6,143 nucleotides of DNA, from contig JAJYBX010000129.1 of assembly GCA_021778785.1 (NCBI GenBank), forward strand, positions 1-6,143, in the 5' to 3' direction. How positions within the stretch are numbered: the stretch's first letter is position 1; each line of letters opens with the position of its first letter. Shown here piece after piece: positions 1-5,735 of this stretch. Source of the DNA: Acidobacteriota bacterium (lineage in GTDB: Bacteria; Acidobacteriota; Holophagae; Holophagales; Holophagaceae). Under the pieces are notes generated by a model. The model saw only the letters and a list, made by a program, of their open reading frames with translations, was not told the origin of the DNA and searched no databases. The translations under genes were made by a program, and so were the position numbers.

Positions 1-1089
1 GGTCGTCTCCGTGGCCTGGTCCTTCTTCTTCGTCTCCTCGCCGACGGGGAAGGTCTTGCTGCGCACGGCCAGCAGGACATCCCCGACCTTGAGCCCGCTG
101 TTGCTGCCGCGGTCGATGATGATCTGATCGCCGCTGGCGGTGTCAATGCGTGCGTCCCTGCCAAAGATCACCATGGCGGGGTCCGCGGCGATCTTCACTG
201 GATCGCTGGTGTCCTTCCGGAGCTGCAGGGGGATGTTGGCGGGTTCGGTGAACCGGACGAGGTGATCGCCGACCTGCACGGGATCCATGCACCGCTCGAT
301 GATCGCCACGGAACCCTTGGCCATGGGTGTGACCACCCGGACCACGCCGATCTGCTGGATGACATCGCCCAGGGGCTGCTTGCCGCCGCGGGGGCTGCGG
401 AGCTTGGTGGCCACGGTCCTCAGGACCACGAACCGGTCGCCCTGTTTCACGCCCTGCTCGACCCCTCCGGCCATGTAGATGGTCTCGCCCTCGCCCAGGT
501 ATTGGCGCTCGCTGCGCTGGTTCCCGGTGATGCGGAAGGCGCCCTGGCTCTTGTAGTGGGCGGCGGCGCCCTCGGGGGCCAGGAAGGGGAGCTGGATGAA
601 GTCCTGGAAGCTGAAAGCCAGTTCGGGCTTCTGCACCACCCCGAATCCGGACGGCCGGTTGTCCGGCTGGAGGTTCGTCACGTCCTGGGGGACGCTGCCG
701 GCCGTCGCCACGGCGCGGGCGAGGTCGATGACGATGGGATCGCCGGGGTAGATCCAGTGCGGGTCCTTGACCCACTGGTTCAGCTCCCAGATCTGGGGCC
801 AAGCGTAGGGATTGCCGAGGTATTTGTTGGCCAGGTCCCAGAGGGTGTCCCCCTTCTGGACGATGTGGCTCTTGGAGCCCTCGGGGAGGTTCAGCTCCTT
901 CGGGTAGTCCCAGCGGGAGGCGTGGGGTTCCACCTGGACGGTCCCCTGCGGCGCGGAGCCCGGCTGGGCGGCCTCCTGGGCACTGAGGCCCGGAGCCGCT
1001 GCGTTCAGGGCCAAGAGGCCCGCCACCAGACTGGACGCCACTGAAAGGGCGCGCAGCCGGCCGACATGCTGGCAAATGGGCTGGTACAT
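1..1089 (-). CDS. Secreted LysM-domain protein, 3' end beyond the window
   Basis: The reading frame is open from an ATG at 1089 to the window edge (363 codons, no stop seen), so the C-terminus is missing. Residues 1-37 look like a Sec signal peptide: basic start (RLR at 11-13), hydrophobic stretch at about 14-31, probable cleavage after LSA (37). Residues 74-122 form a LysM domain, beginning SHIVQKGDTLWDLANKYLGN and ending HWIYPGDPIVI. It is the longer type with the WPQIWELN / DPHWIYPGD insert. LysM binds peptidoglycan, so the protein probably acts in the periplasm or cell wall. Two later segments, about 202-224 (ending GVKQGDRFVVLR) and 322-343 (ending GLKVGDVLLAVR), share a G-x-K-x-GD-x-hydrophobic pattern like the C-terminal modules of FlgT-like envelope proteins; that comparison is tentative. 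The start is supported by AGGGGG six bases upstream. It lies 31 bp after the kinase gene, probably in the same operon. The exact function is not recognised. Confidence 0.88.
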   Translation of the reverse strand, partial: MYQPICQHVGRLRALSVASSLVAGLLALNAAAPGLSAQEAAQPGSAPQGTVQVEPHASRWDYPKELNLPEGSKSHIVQKGDTLWDLANKYLGNPYAWPQIWELNQWVKDPHWIYPGDPIVIDLARAVATAGSVPQDVTNLQPDNRPSGFGVVQKPELAFSFQDFIQLPFLAPEGAAAHYKSQGAFRITGNQRSERQYLGEGETIYMAGGVEQGVKQGDRFVVLRTVATKLRSPRGGKQPLGDVIQQIGVVRVVTPMAKGSVAIIERCMDPVQVGDHLVRFTEPANIPLQLRKDTSDPVKIAADPAMVIFGRDARIDTASGDQIIIDRGSNSGLKVGDVLLAVRSKTFPVGEETKKKDQATETT

Positions 1090-1120
1090 CAGGATCCCCC
1101 TGGGAGGAAAGTTGCGCTGA

Positions 1121-2032
1121 TTATAGGTCCTCGACGCGGATCATATCCGAAAATAATGACAACCGGTTGCGAACCTCGTCCTGGGTGATCTTCTCAAGGC
1201 GCTCGGTGGAGAACTGTTCCACGGTGAAACTGGCCATCACGGAACCCACCATGGTCGCGTGTTTGAGGGCGGTGACATCCACGCGATCGATCCAGGCGAG
1301 GTAGCCCAGGAACCCGCCGGCGAAGGTGTCGCCGGCCCCCGTGGGATCGAAGACATCCTCCAGGGGGTAGGCCGGCGCCGCGAAGATGCCTTCGGGCGTG
1401 AACAGGGCCACGCCGTATTCCCCCCGTTTCACGACCAGGGTCTTCGGGCCCATGGCCCTGATCCGTTTGTAGGCCTTCAGGAGACTGTGTTCCTGGGTGA
1501 GTTCGCGCACCTCCGCGTCATTCACCAGGAGGATGTCCACCTCGTGGAGGACCTTTTCCAGGGCGGGGCGGGCCCCCCGGATCCAGTAGTTCATGGTGTC
1601 GAGGGCGATCCACTTGGGCCGCTCGGTCATCTGGCGCACCACCTCCAGCTGGAGCACCGGGTCGATGTTCCCCAGGAAGAGGTAGGGGGACTGCCGGTAG
1701 CCTGCGGGCAGATCCGGCCGGAAGTCCGCGAAGACATTCAGGTGCGTGGCGAGGGTCTTCGCCTCGTTCAGGTCGTAGCCGTAGACGCCCTGCCAGTGGA
1801 AGCTCCGGCCCGGCACCCGGGAGAGCCCGGCGAGGTCGATGGGGCGTCCCTCGAACACGCGCAGCTGGTCCGGGCCGAAATCCTCCCCCACCACGGCGAC
1901 GATGCGCACGGGATGGAAGCGGCTGGCGCTCAGCGAGAAATACGTGGCCGAGCCGCCGAGGGCACGCTCCCGGCGCCCGAAGGGCGTCTCCACGTCATCG
2001 AAGGCGACGCTGCCGATGGCCAGCAAGCTCAT
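1121..2032 (-). CDS. PfkB-family (ribokinase-like) carbohydrate or nucleoside kinase
   Basis: A 303-residue cytosolic kinase of normal family length. It should transfer phosphate from ATP to a hydroxyl of a sugar or nucleoside. Visible landmarks are the N-terminal strand SLLAIGSVAFDD (2-13), the substrate-side glycine pair in LGGSATYF (26-32), the NXXE-type motif NDAE (171-174) that places Mg/phosphate, VVKRGEYGVALF (200-211), and the C-terminal PfkB signature DPTGAGDTFAGGFLG (229-243). In that signature GAGD (232-235) forms the anion hole and Asp235 is the expected catalytic base. All key residues are present, so it is probably active. The frame stays open upstream to 2131, but ATG 2032 is chosen because GGAG lies eight bases before it and the protein then begins directly at the conserved first strand; the longer version would overlap the smr-like gene. 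It sits 28 bp after that gene and 31 bp before the LysM gene. The substrate cannot be read from sequence; ribokinase, fructokinase or adenosine-kinase-like activity are all possible. Confidence 0.93.
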   Translation of the reverse strand: MSLLAIGSVAFDDVETPFGRRERALGGSATYFSLSASRFHPVRIVAVVGEDFGPDQLRVFEGRPIDLAGLSRVPGRSFHWQGVYGYDLNEAKTLATHLNVFADFRPDLPAGYRQSPYLFLGNIDPVLQLEVVRQMTERPKWIALDTMNYWIRGARPALEKVLHEVDILLVNDAEVRELTQEHSLLKAYKRIRAMGPKTLVVKRGEYGVALFTPEGIFAAPAYPLEDVFDPTGAGDTFAGGFLGYLAWIDRVDVTALKHATMVGSVMASFTVEQFSTERLEKITQDEVRNRLSLFSDMIRVEDL

Positions 2033-2040
2033 GGGGGGTT

Positions 2041-2044
2041 CTCC
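2041..2044 (-). promoter_or_regulatory. Shine-Dalgarno deciding the pfkB-like start
   Basis: GGAG on the minus strand, eight bases before ATG 2032. It supports this start over the in-frame ATG at 2131, which would lie inside the preceding smr-like gene. Confidence 0.7.
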
Positions 2045-2060
2045 ATCCGGGGACCGGGAC

Positions 2061-2828
2061 TCAGGGCGCGGGAGGGCCGAAATACAGGAGCCAGGCCTGG
2101 TTCCCGCCCATGGGGACGGGCGCCTGGGCATAGCGGGAGATCATGGGGACCTGGCCGGTGTTCAGGAGTTCGAGGAGGGCCTCGTGCAGTTCGGGGGTGG
2201 ACCCGAGGAGCACCTGGAGGCTGCGCCAGCCGAGGACGGTTCCGTCCTCCAGGCGGTCTTTGAGGCGTTCGATGGCGTCGGAGCGGCAGTGGCCGCGCAG
2301 GTCCAGCACCCCGTCCACCTCGAGGGCCATGCCGGCCGCCAGTTGGAAGCGCACGGGGAGGGCCGGCGGGCCCGGAGCGGGTTCGGGGGCGGCAGGCGGT
2401 TCCGGAGCCGGCTCGGGGAGGGCCAGGGCCATGACCGGGGCCGGGATGGGCGGAGGCGGTCCGGAAGGCGGGGCCGATGGGACCACCCCCCGGCCCTTGG
2501 GCCGGGCCGGGGCGGAGAGGATCGGGGTCCCGGCCAGGGGCTTCAGCCCCTTCAAGTCCTCCAGCGCCGCCTCGAAGGTCTCCGGCGTGGGAGGGAGGGG
2601 GGGAGGTTCCAGGCCGGGGGCCGCATCCGGCGTATCCGGGGCGGTCCGGCGGGGAGGGGGGGCCGGCCGCTGGCCCATGGCCGCGAGAAAGACCGCGTCC
2701 TCGTCGTTCAAATTTTTGGGGCCAGTTGGCTTAGGCGCTGGTTTCGGAAGGTTCCTGGGAGGCGGGGCCGCGGGCTCCTCCTCCCCCAGTTTCTGTTTCA
2801 GCTTCGCGAGATCCTGCTTCCAGACCAT
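2061..2828 (-). CDS. Smr (small MutS-related) domain protein with degenerate motifs and a proline-rich linker
   Basis: A 255-residue protein in three parts. Residues 1-57 are a short charged helix (DLAKLKQKLGEEE, 6-18) and a segment NDEDAVFLAAMGQRP (41-55) resembling the F-x-x-x-M-x-x-x-x-P lead-in seen before Smr domains. Residues 58-160 are dominated by Pro and Ala; inside is ETFEAALEDLKGLKPL (83-98), a second lead-in-like stretch. Residues 169-251 fit the Smr fold: LEVDGVLDLRGHCRSDAIER, then a helix, GWRSLQVLL, a helix, and AWLLYF as last strand. Smr domains bind or cleave nucleic acids in MutS2, ribosome rescue and related roles. Here the usual DLHG is DLRG (176-179) and the usual HGKG loop is LGST (209-211 region), so nuclease activity is doubtful. 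ATG 2828 is chosen for the AAGGA six bases upstream; the frame is open to 2963 but that part has no family resemblance. It is the first gene of the probable three-gene operon. Confidence 0.82.
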   Translation of the reverse strand: MVWKQDLAKLKQKLGEEEPAAPPPRNLPKPAPKPTGPKNLNDEDAVFLAAMGQRPAPPPRRTAPDTPDAAPGLEPPPLPPTPETFEAALEDLKGLKPLAGTPILSAPARPKGRGVVPSAPPSGPPPPIPAPVMALALPEPAPEPPAAPEPAPGPPALPVRFQLAAGMALEVDGVLDLRGHCRSDAIERLKDRLEDGTVLGWRSLQVLLGSTPELHEALLELLNTGQVPMISRYAQAPVPMGGNQAWLLYFGPPAP

Positions 2829-2834
2829 GACCCA

Positions 2835-2839
2835 TCCTT
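2835..2839 (-). promoter_or_regulatory. Shine-Dalgarno deciding the smr-like start
   Basis: AAGGA on the minus strand, six bases before ATG 2828. It is the main reason for preferring this start to the in-frame ATG at 2963. Confidence 0.65.
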
Positions 2840-2884
2840 GATCCGTCCAGATTAGGCCATGCGGTGCGGGAGCCAAAGCCCGCC

Positions 2885-2961
2885 GTTGCAAACCTGCATC
2901 GCAGCGGAGGCAAAATACCGCGGCCGGGGAGGGCTCAACCGGAGCGATTACCCGGGGATCC
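2885..2961 (+). other. Intergenic segment with several small inverted repeats; possible structured leader or small RNA
   Basis: Between divergent genes, read on the plus strand: CTGC/GCAG arms around ATC (2894-2904), GCGG/CCGC arms (2904-2921), and CCGG/CCGG arms around AGCGATTAC (about 2939-2955). The order GCAAACC, small hairpin, GGAGGCAAAAT, GGCC loosely recalls the core of the GEMM-I (cyclic dinucleotide) riboswitch, but there is no GNRA tetraloop and the match is partial. It is followed directly by a terminator-like hairpin. The repeats could equally be protein-binding sites upstream of the sigma-54 promoter. No clear sigma-70 promoter was seen to drive a transcript through it. Confidence 0.2.
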
Positions 2962-2980
2962 AAGCCTCCGGGCGGCTTTT
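2962..2980 (+). terminator. Weak intrinsic-terminator-like hairpin in the leader region
   Basis: AAGCC (2962-2966) pairs with GGCTT (2974-2978) around a seven-base loop TCCGGGC, and the run TTTT ends at 2980. The stem is short and the T-run modest, so termination would be weak. It points toward the barrel gene although no complete gene precedes it on this strand. It would therefore act on a leader or small RNA, or be fortuitous. Part of it (GCCTCCGG, 2964-2971) is complementary to the barrel gene's Shine-Dalgarno region. Confidence 0.3.
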
Positions 2981-2987
2981 CTCAACC

Positions 2988-3003
2988 TGGCACGTCCTTC
3001 GCT
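2988..3003 (+). promoter_or_regulatory. Sigma-54 (RpoN) -24/-12 promoter of the outer-membrane protein gene
   Basis: TGGCACGTCCTTCGCT matches the consensus TGGCACG-N4-TTGCW at every informative position except one (TCGC instead of TTGC), and keeps the essential GG and GC at the exact spacing. A start about 12 bases downstream would give a leader of roughly 28 bases before ATG 3043, leaving room for the GGAGG ribosome site. If real, transcription needs RpoN and an ATP-dependent enhancer-binding protein; the inverted repeats at 2885-2961 lie where its site would be expected. Confidence 0.6.
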
Positions 3004-3032
3004 CGTAGACTCACCACCATCGACCCACTTCC

Positions 3033-3037
3033 GGAGG
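3033..3037 (+). promoter_or_regulatory. Shine-Dalgarno inside a perfect palindrome
   Basis: GGAGG lies five bases before ATG 3043 and is half of the perfect 10-bp palindrome GGAGGCCTCC (3033-3042). The octamer CCGGAGGC (3031-3038) is fully complementary to GCCTCCGG at 2964-2971, so a longer transcript could mask the ribosome site. Confidence 0.7.
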
Positions 3038-3042
3038 CCTCC

Positions 3043-3696
3043 ATGCGCCGCGCCATCCTGCTCACCGTCCTTCCCCTGCTCCTGGCTTCGGGGAGCGCCC
3101 TCCAGGCCCAGTCGCCCCACTTCGGGTTCAGCCTGAACCTGGTCTTCCCCACGGGAGACTTCAACAGCAAGTCCTATCCCCCGTACTACAGCCCTTCGGC
3201 GGGCTATACCATCCCGACCCAGAAGGAGGGCTACGACCTGGGGCTGGGTGGGACCTTCTACATGAGCTTTCCCGTGGACCGCAGCCTCGCCCTGCGCATG
3301 AGCTTCAGCGGCGCCGCCAACAACGGCACCAACACGGCCCCCGGGGAGGCGACCATCAACCTCCGGCACTCCGAGTTCAACCTCGGCGGTGAGATGGAGA
3401 TCTTCCCCAACGGCACGGCCTACCGCCACCGCGGGCTCTACTTCCTGGGGGGCATCTCCGCCGACTTCGAGCAGTTCGATCGCAGCTTCGGCGATCCCCT
3501 CTACGACTACACCGACACCACCCGCAAGAGCCGGATGGGCGCCACCGTGGGCCTTGGCCACAGTTTCGGCTACGACGCCGGGGCGCGGTTCAACCTCGAA
3601 TTCAGCTTCCACAAGACCATTTCCGGCAACAACGTCGATGCCGGGGATCCCCCCAGCAGCGACTACCTGAAGCTGGGTCTGGGCTGGGTGTTCTGA
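3043..3696 (+). CDS. Small outer-membrane beta-barrel protein
   Basis: A 217-residue exported protein. The signal peptide is residues 1-22 (basic MRR, hydrophobic AILLTVLPLLLASGSAL, cleavage after LQA before QSPHFG). The mature part alternates polar and hydrophobic residues in about eight strands: roughly 26-35, 64-76, 81-90, 104-121, 130-141, 162-174, 180-192 and 206-217. The last strand is DYLKLGLGWVF. The terminal Phe and the aromatic/hydrophobic alternation are the usual signal for insertion by the BAM machinery. Size and strand number fit the eight-stranded OmpA/OmpW/OMP_b-brl style of barrel. No specific ligand or family can be named, and there is no peptidoglycan-binding domain. It is monocistronic: divergent from the smr-like operon, probably under a sigma-54 promoter, and closed by the hairpin at 3716-3739. 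Confidence 0.85.
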   Translation: MRRAILLTVLPLLLASGSALQAQSPHFGFSLNLVFPTGDFNSKSYPPYYSPSAGYTIPTQKEGYDLGLGGTFYMSFPVDRSLALRMSFSGAANNGTNTAPGEATINLRHSEFNLGGEMEIFPNGTAYRHRGLYFLGGISADFEQFDRSFGDPLYDYTDTTRKSRMGATVGLGHSFGYDAGARFNLEFSFHKTISGNNVDAGDPPSSDYLKLGLGWVF

Positions 3697-3715
3697 CCGT
3701 CCGGCCCCCTGAAGG

Positions 3716-3739
3716 AAGCGGCCCCGGAAGGGGCCGCTT
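3716..3739. terminator. Bidirectional hairpin terminator between convergent genes
   Basis: A perfect 10-bp stem, AAGCGGCCCC (3716-3725) with GGGGCCGCTT (3730-3739), closed by the tetraloop GGAA. It lies 19 bp after the barrel gene's stop and 6 bp beyond the stop of the opposing gene. On the plus strand it ends in TTTCCC, on the minus strand in TTCCTTC, so the T-run is short both ways, but stem strength and location between convergent genes make termination likely. Confidence 0.8.
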
Positions 3740-3745
3740 TCCCTG

Positions 3746-4609
3746 TCAGCCCTTCTTGGGGGCGGTCTTCTTCTTTTTCTTCATGGGCCGGGGCAGGGGG
3801 GCGGGTTGCTCCTCCCTGCCGAGCAGGGCATCCACCAGGCGGGTCGTGTCCTGGTCGGTGGGGGCGAGCTTCTCCAGCCGCCGGGCGTAGGCCAGCCGCT
3901 CGGCCTGGGGCCGGCTCTCGTCGGCCTTCACCTGGGGGAGCTTCTCGGCCACGTAGCGGGCGGGTCCGCCAGCCTCCGAGATCTGGGCCTTCTCCTGGGC
4001 GAGAAAGGCCTGCCAGTCGGTCAGGGCCTTGGTCGTGCTGTCCTTGTCCTGCTGGAGCCGGGCCAGGATGCCGTCGATGTCCGCCAGGGCCTTCTGGCTC
4101 TGGGCGATGGCCGCCTTCTGCTCCTCCATGAAGATCTTGAGCTGCTGGCGGAGCTTCAGCTGACCGGCGTCCAGGCCCGGGGCCTCGTCCAGTTCCTTGA
4201 GGCGCGGCGCCTGCTTGTCGATGGCCTCCTGGAACTCCCTCAGCTTGGCCTGGTGGTCGGCCCGGGTCTTGGAGAGGAGGGCCGTGGCGTTGGTCAGGTT
4301 CTCGTCCGCGGCAGCCTGGGCCCGTTGCAGATGGGCCACGGCGTCCTCCCAGCTGCCCTCGGACACGCAGGCCCGGGCCGCCAGGCTGTGCAGGGCGACC
4401 AGGGCGTGCATGTCGTTGTAGTCCGACGGATTGACGGATACGCCCTCCCGTCCGAGGAGCGCCTCGACACCCTTGCGGACCGCCGGCGCGTCCCCCCGGT
4501 CGATCTGGGCCTCCCAGGGGGCCCTCACGTCCTTGAAGCGTTCCGTGAGGGACTGGGCGCCGAGGGTCGGGGCCAGGGCGAGCAGGGCAATGAGGGGGAG
4601 CCGCTTCAT
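3746..4609 (-). CDS. Exported coiled-coil protein of unknown function with lysine-rich tail
   Basis: A 287-residue protein. MKRLPLIALLALAPTLGA (1-18) is a clean signal peptide cleaved before QSLTERF. Residues about 67-102 contain two helices with a TPR-like GSWEDA (85-90). Residues about 105-212 are a Lys/Glu/Gln/Ala-rich coiled coil with few helix breakers apart from DEAPGLDAG (141-149). Residues 230-266 hold a further helix pair (YARRLEKLAP ... LVDALLGREE), and the end is strongly basic (MKKKKKTAPKKG). It probably works in the periplasm or at the envelope; no enzyme motif is visible. The start is uncertain: ATG 4615 (adding Met-Ala) is in frame, but the only ribosome site, AGGGG overlapping the previous stop, is one base from 4615 and seven from 4609, so 4609 is preferred. 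It follows its apparent paralogue by a few bases, so the two are almost certainly co-transcribed and possibly translationally coupled. Confidence 0.85.
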   Translation of the reverse strand: MKRLPLIALLALAPTLGAQSLTERFKDVRAPWEAQIDRGDAPAVRKGVEALLGREGVSVNPSDYNDMHALVALHSLAARACVSEGSWEDAVAHLQRAQAAADENLTNATALLSKTRADHQAKLREFQEAIDKQAPRLKELDEAPGLDAGQLKLRQQLKIFMEEQKAAIAQSQKALADIDGILARLQQDKDSTTKALTDWQAFLAQEKAQISEAGGPARYVAEKLPQVKADESRPQAERLAYARRLEKLAPTDQDTTRLVDALLGREEQPAPLPRPMKKKKKTAPKKG

Positions 4610-4619
4610 CGCCATGCCC

Positions 4620-5645
4620 CTACTTCTTCCGGGGGTGGGCCTTGCGGACGGGCCTGGACTCCTTGGCGAAGGGTTCCTTGCCTTCGGTGATGTTGCGCAG
4701 GACCTTCTCGGCCACGGGATTGCCGGGATCCAGGACGAGGAGGCGGTTCATGAAGCCGGCCTGGTCCTGGGGGGTGCCGAGCTTGGTGAGGTTCTCGTGG
4801 TTGCGGAGGACGGCATCCACCCAGGTGCGGTTGCCCACCACCTTCACCTTCTTCTTGGCCTCCTGGGCGTTGAAGTCGGCGATCTCCTTGGCCTGGCTGG
4901 CGAGGTTGCCCTTGACCTTGGCCAGATCGTCCTCGGCGGCCTTCACCATGCCATTGGCCTCGGTCGTGTTCTCGGCCAGGAACTTGGCCACGGTCTTGGC
5001 CTTGGCCTGATTATCCTGGTGGAGCTTGATGGTGGCGGCGATCTGGTTGGCCTCCTGCTCCTGCTCGCCGGCCACCTTGCCCCGGGCGTTGATGTCATCG
5101 GCTTCCTGCTTGGTGAGTTTCCGCTTGCCCGCGGCCATGTCCGCCTTGACGGCGTCGAACTCCGCGGTGAAGGCCTTGACCTTGGCCATCAGGTCAGCCT
5201 CGCGGGGCTGATTGGCGGCGATGTAGGTCTGCCCATCGGCCACGGCCTTGTCCCACACGGCCTGGATGGGGGCCTGGGCCTTGGCCACGTCGTCCCGGAG
5301 GGCCTGGGCGGTCGCCAGGCGCTTCTCCTGGATCTCCTGGGCCTTCTCCCACTGGCCGGCGGCGATGGCCGTGCTGCCGGCGAGCCGGTACATGGACAGC
5401 AGGCCCTGGCCCTGCTCGAGGCTGCGGACGATGGTCTGCAGGTTGGCGCCATCGAAGGCGGGGCGCTGGGCGGGGATGATGCCAGCCGCCTTGTCCATGG
5501 CGGCCTTGGCCTGGAAGGTCTTCAGGAGCTGGTTGATGGCGGGGAGTTCGGCATTGAACTGCTGGCGCAGGTCGGTCGGGGCGGGTGCGGGGGCCTGGGC
5601 AACCAGCACCAGGGCGGGGAGGGCGGCGAGGATCGTCGGGCGCAT
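4620..5645 (-). CDS. Exported coiled-coil protein of unknown function, paralogue of its downstream neighbour
   Basis: A 341-residue protein. Residues 1-18 form a signal peptide (MRPTILAALPALVLVAQA), followed by a short Pro/Ala stretch. Residues about 80-118 hold a TPR-like helix pair with GQWEKA (97-102). Residues about 120-265 are a long Ala/Lys/Glu/Gln-rich coiled coil. Residues 275-320 include FMNRLLVLDPGNPVAEKVL, matching in layout the RRLEKLAPTDQDTTRLVDALL region of the next gene, and the tail is basic (RPVRKAHPRKK). There is no catalytic motif or transmembrane segment after the signal peptide, so a periplasmic or surface scaffold role is inferred. GGAG lies five bases before ATG 5645. 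It is 90 bp after the ABC-F gene, possibly a separate promoter or a read-through operon, and only a few bases before its paralogue. Confidence 0.86.
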   Translation of the reverse strand: MRPTILAALPALVLVAQAPAPAPTDLRQQFNAELPAINQLLKTFQAKAAMDKAAGIIPAQRPAFDGANLQTIVRSLEQGQGLLSMYRLAGSTAIAAGQWEKAQEIQEKRLATAQALRDDVAKAQAPIQAVWDKAVADGQTYIAANQPREADLMAKVKAFTAEFDAVKADMAAGKRKLTKQEADDINARGKVAGEQEQEANQIAATIKLHQDNQAKAKTVAKFLAENTTEANGMVKAAEDDLAKVKGNLASQAKEIADFNAQEAKKKVKVVGNRTWVDAVLRNHENLTKLGTPQDQAGFMNRLLVLDPGNPVAEKVLRNITEGKEPFAKESRPVRKAHPRKK

Positions 5646-5735
5646 GGCGTCTCCAGGAAAGTCCAGCCCACAGGTTAGACGAAAACCCTGGTGCCTGTCC
5701 CCGGGTCGACCGTGGCTGAAGGCCAGGTGACGGCC
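5646..5735. other. Short intergenic gap without a clear promoter or terminator
   Basis: Between the ABC-F stop and the coiled-coil gene. On the minus strand a small AGGCC/GGCCT stem around GTCACCT follows the ABC-F stop but has no T-run, and no convincing -35/-10 pair was seen. The only clear element is GGAG at 5651-5654 for the downstream gene. Confidence 0.4.

Noticed and set aside
262..1044. Long open frame on the plus strand opposite the LysM gene, and the open frame 143-1075 in another minus frame
   Set aside because: Both are out-of-frame shadows in GC-rich DNA. The true frame carries a signal peptide and a clear LysM domain; the shadows have low-complexity Gly/Ala/Pro/Arg/Leu composition and no family motif.
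1120..1125. Perfect TATAAT on the minus strand at the end of the kinase gene, 31 bases before the LysM start
   Set aside because: No -35-like hexamer is present at 16-18 bases and there is no extended -10. It overlaps the kinase's TAA stop, so it is probably fortuitous, though an internal promoter is not excluded.
1259..2855. Overlapping plus-strand open frames opposite the kinase and smr-like genes (1259-2263, 1839-2855, 2143-2841)
   Set aside because: They are antisense to well-supported genes, rich in Gly/Arg/Pro, and have no recognisable motif.
2829..2963. N-terminal extension of the smr-like protein (45 extra codons, with a CLRC pair)
   Set aside because: The frame is open, but the best ribosome site serves ATG 2828, and the extension would cross the region holding the leader repeats. 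A single CxxC is not enough to argue for a zinc site.
2829..3042. tRNA or other standard RNA gene in the divergent spacer
   Set aside because: No T-loop (GTTCRA-type) or cloverleaf could be assembled on either strand.
2935..3612. Minus-strand open frame of 225 codons opposite the barrel gene
   Set aside because: The plus frame has a signal peptide, beta-strand periodicity and terminal Phe; the antisense product is Gly/Val/Ala/Glu-rich without motifs.
5681..5696. Sigma-54-like AGGCACC-N4-TTTTC upstream of the 4620-5645 gene on the minus strand
   Set aside because: The essential GC of the -12 element is missing and the -24 element has two mismatches.
3806..5730. Plus-strand open frames opposite the two coiled-coil genes (3806-4690, 4431-5678, 5248-5730)
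   Set aside because: Their Leu/Gly/His/Val bias is the antisense image of Lys/Glu/Ala/Gln-rich coiled-coil codons. They overlap each other and lack plausible domains.
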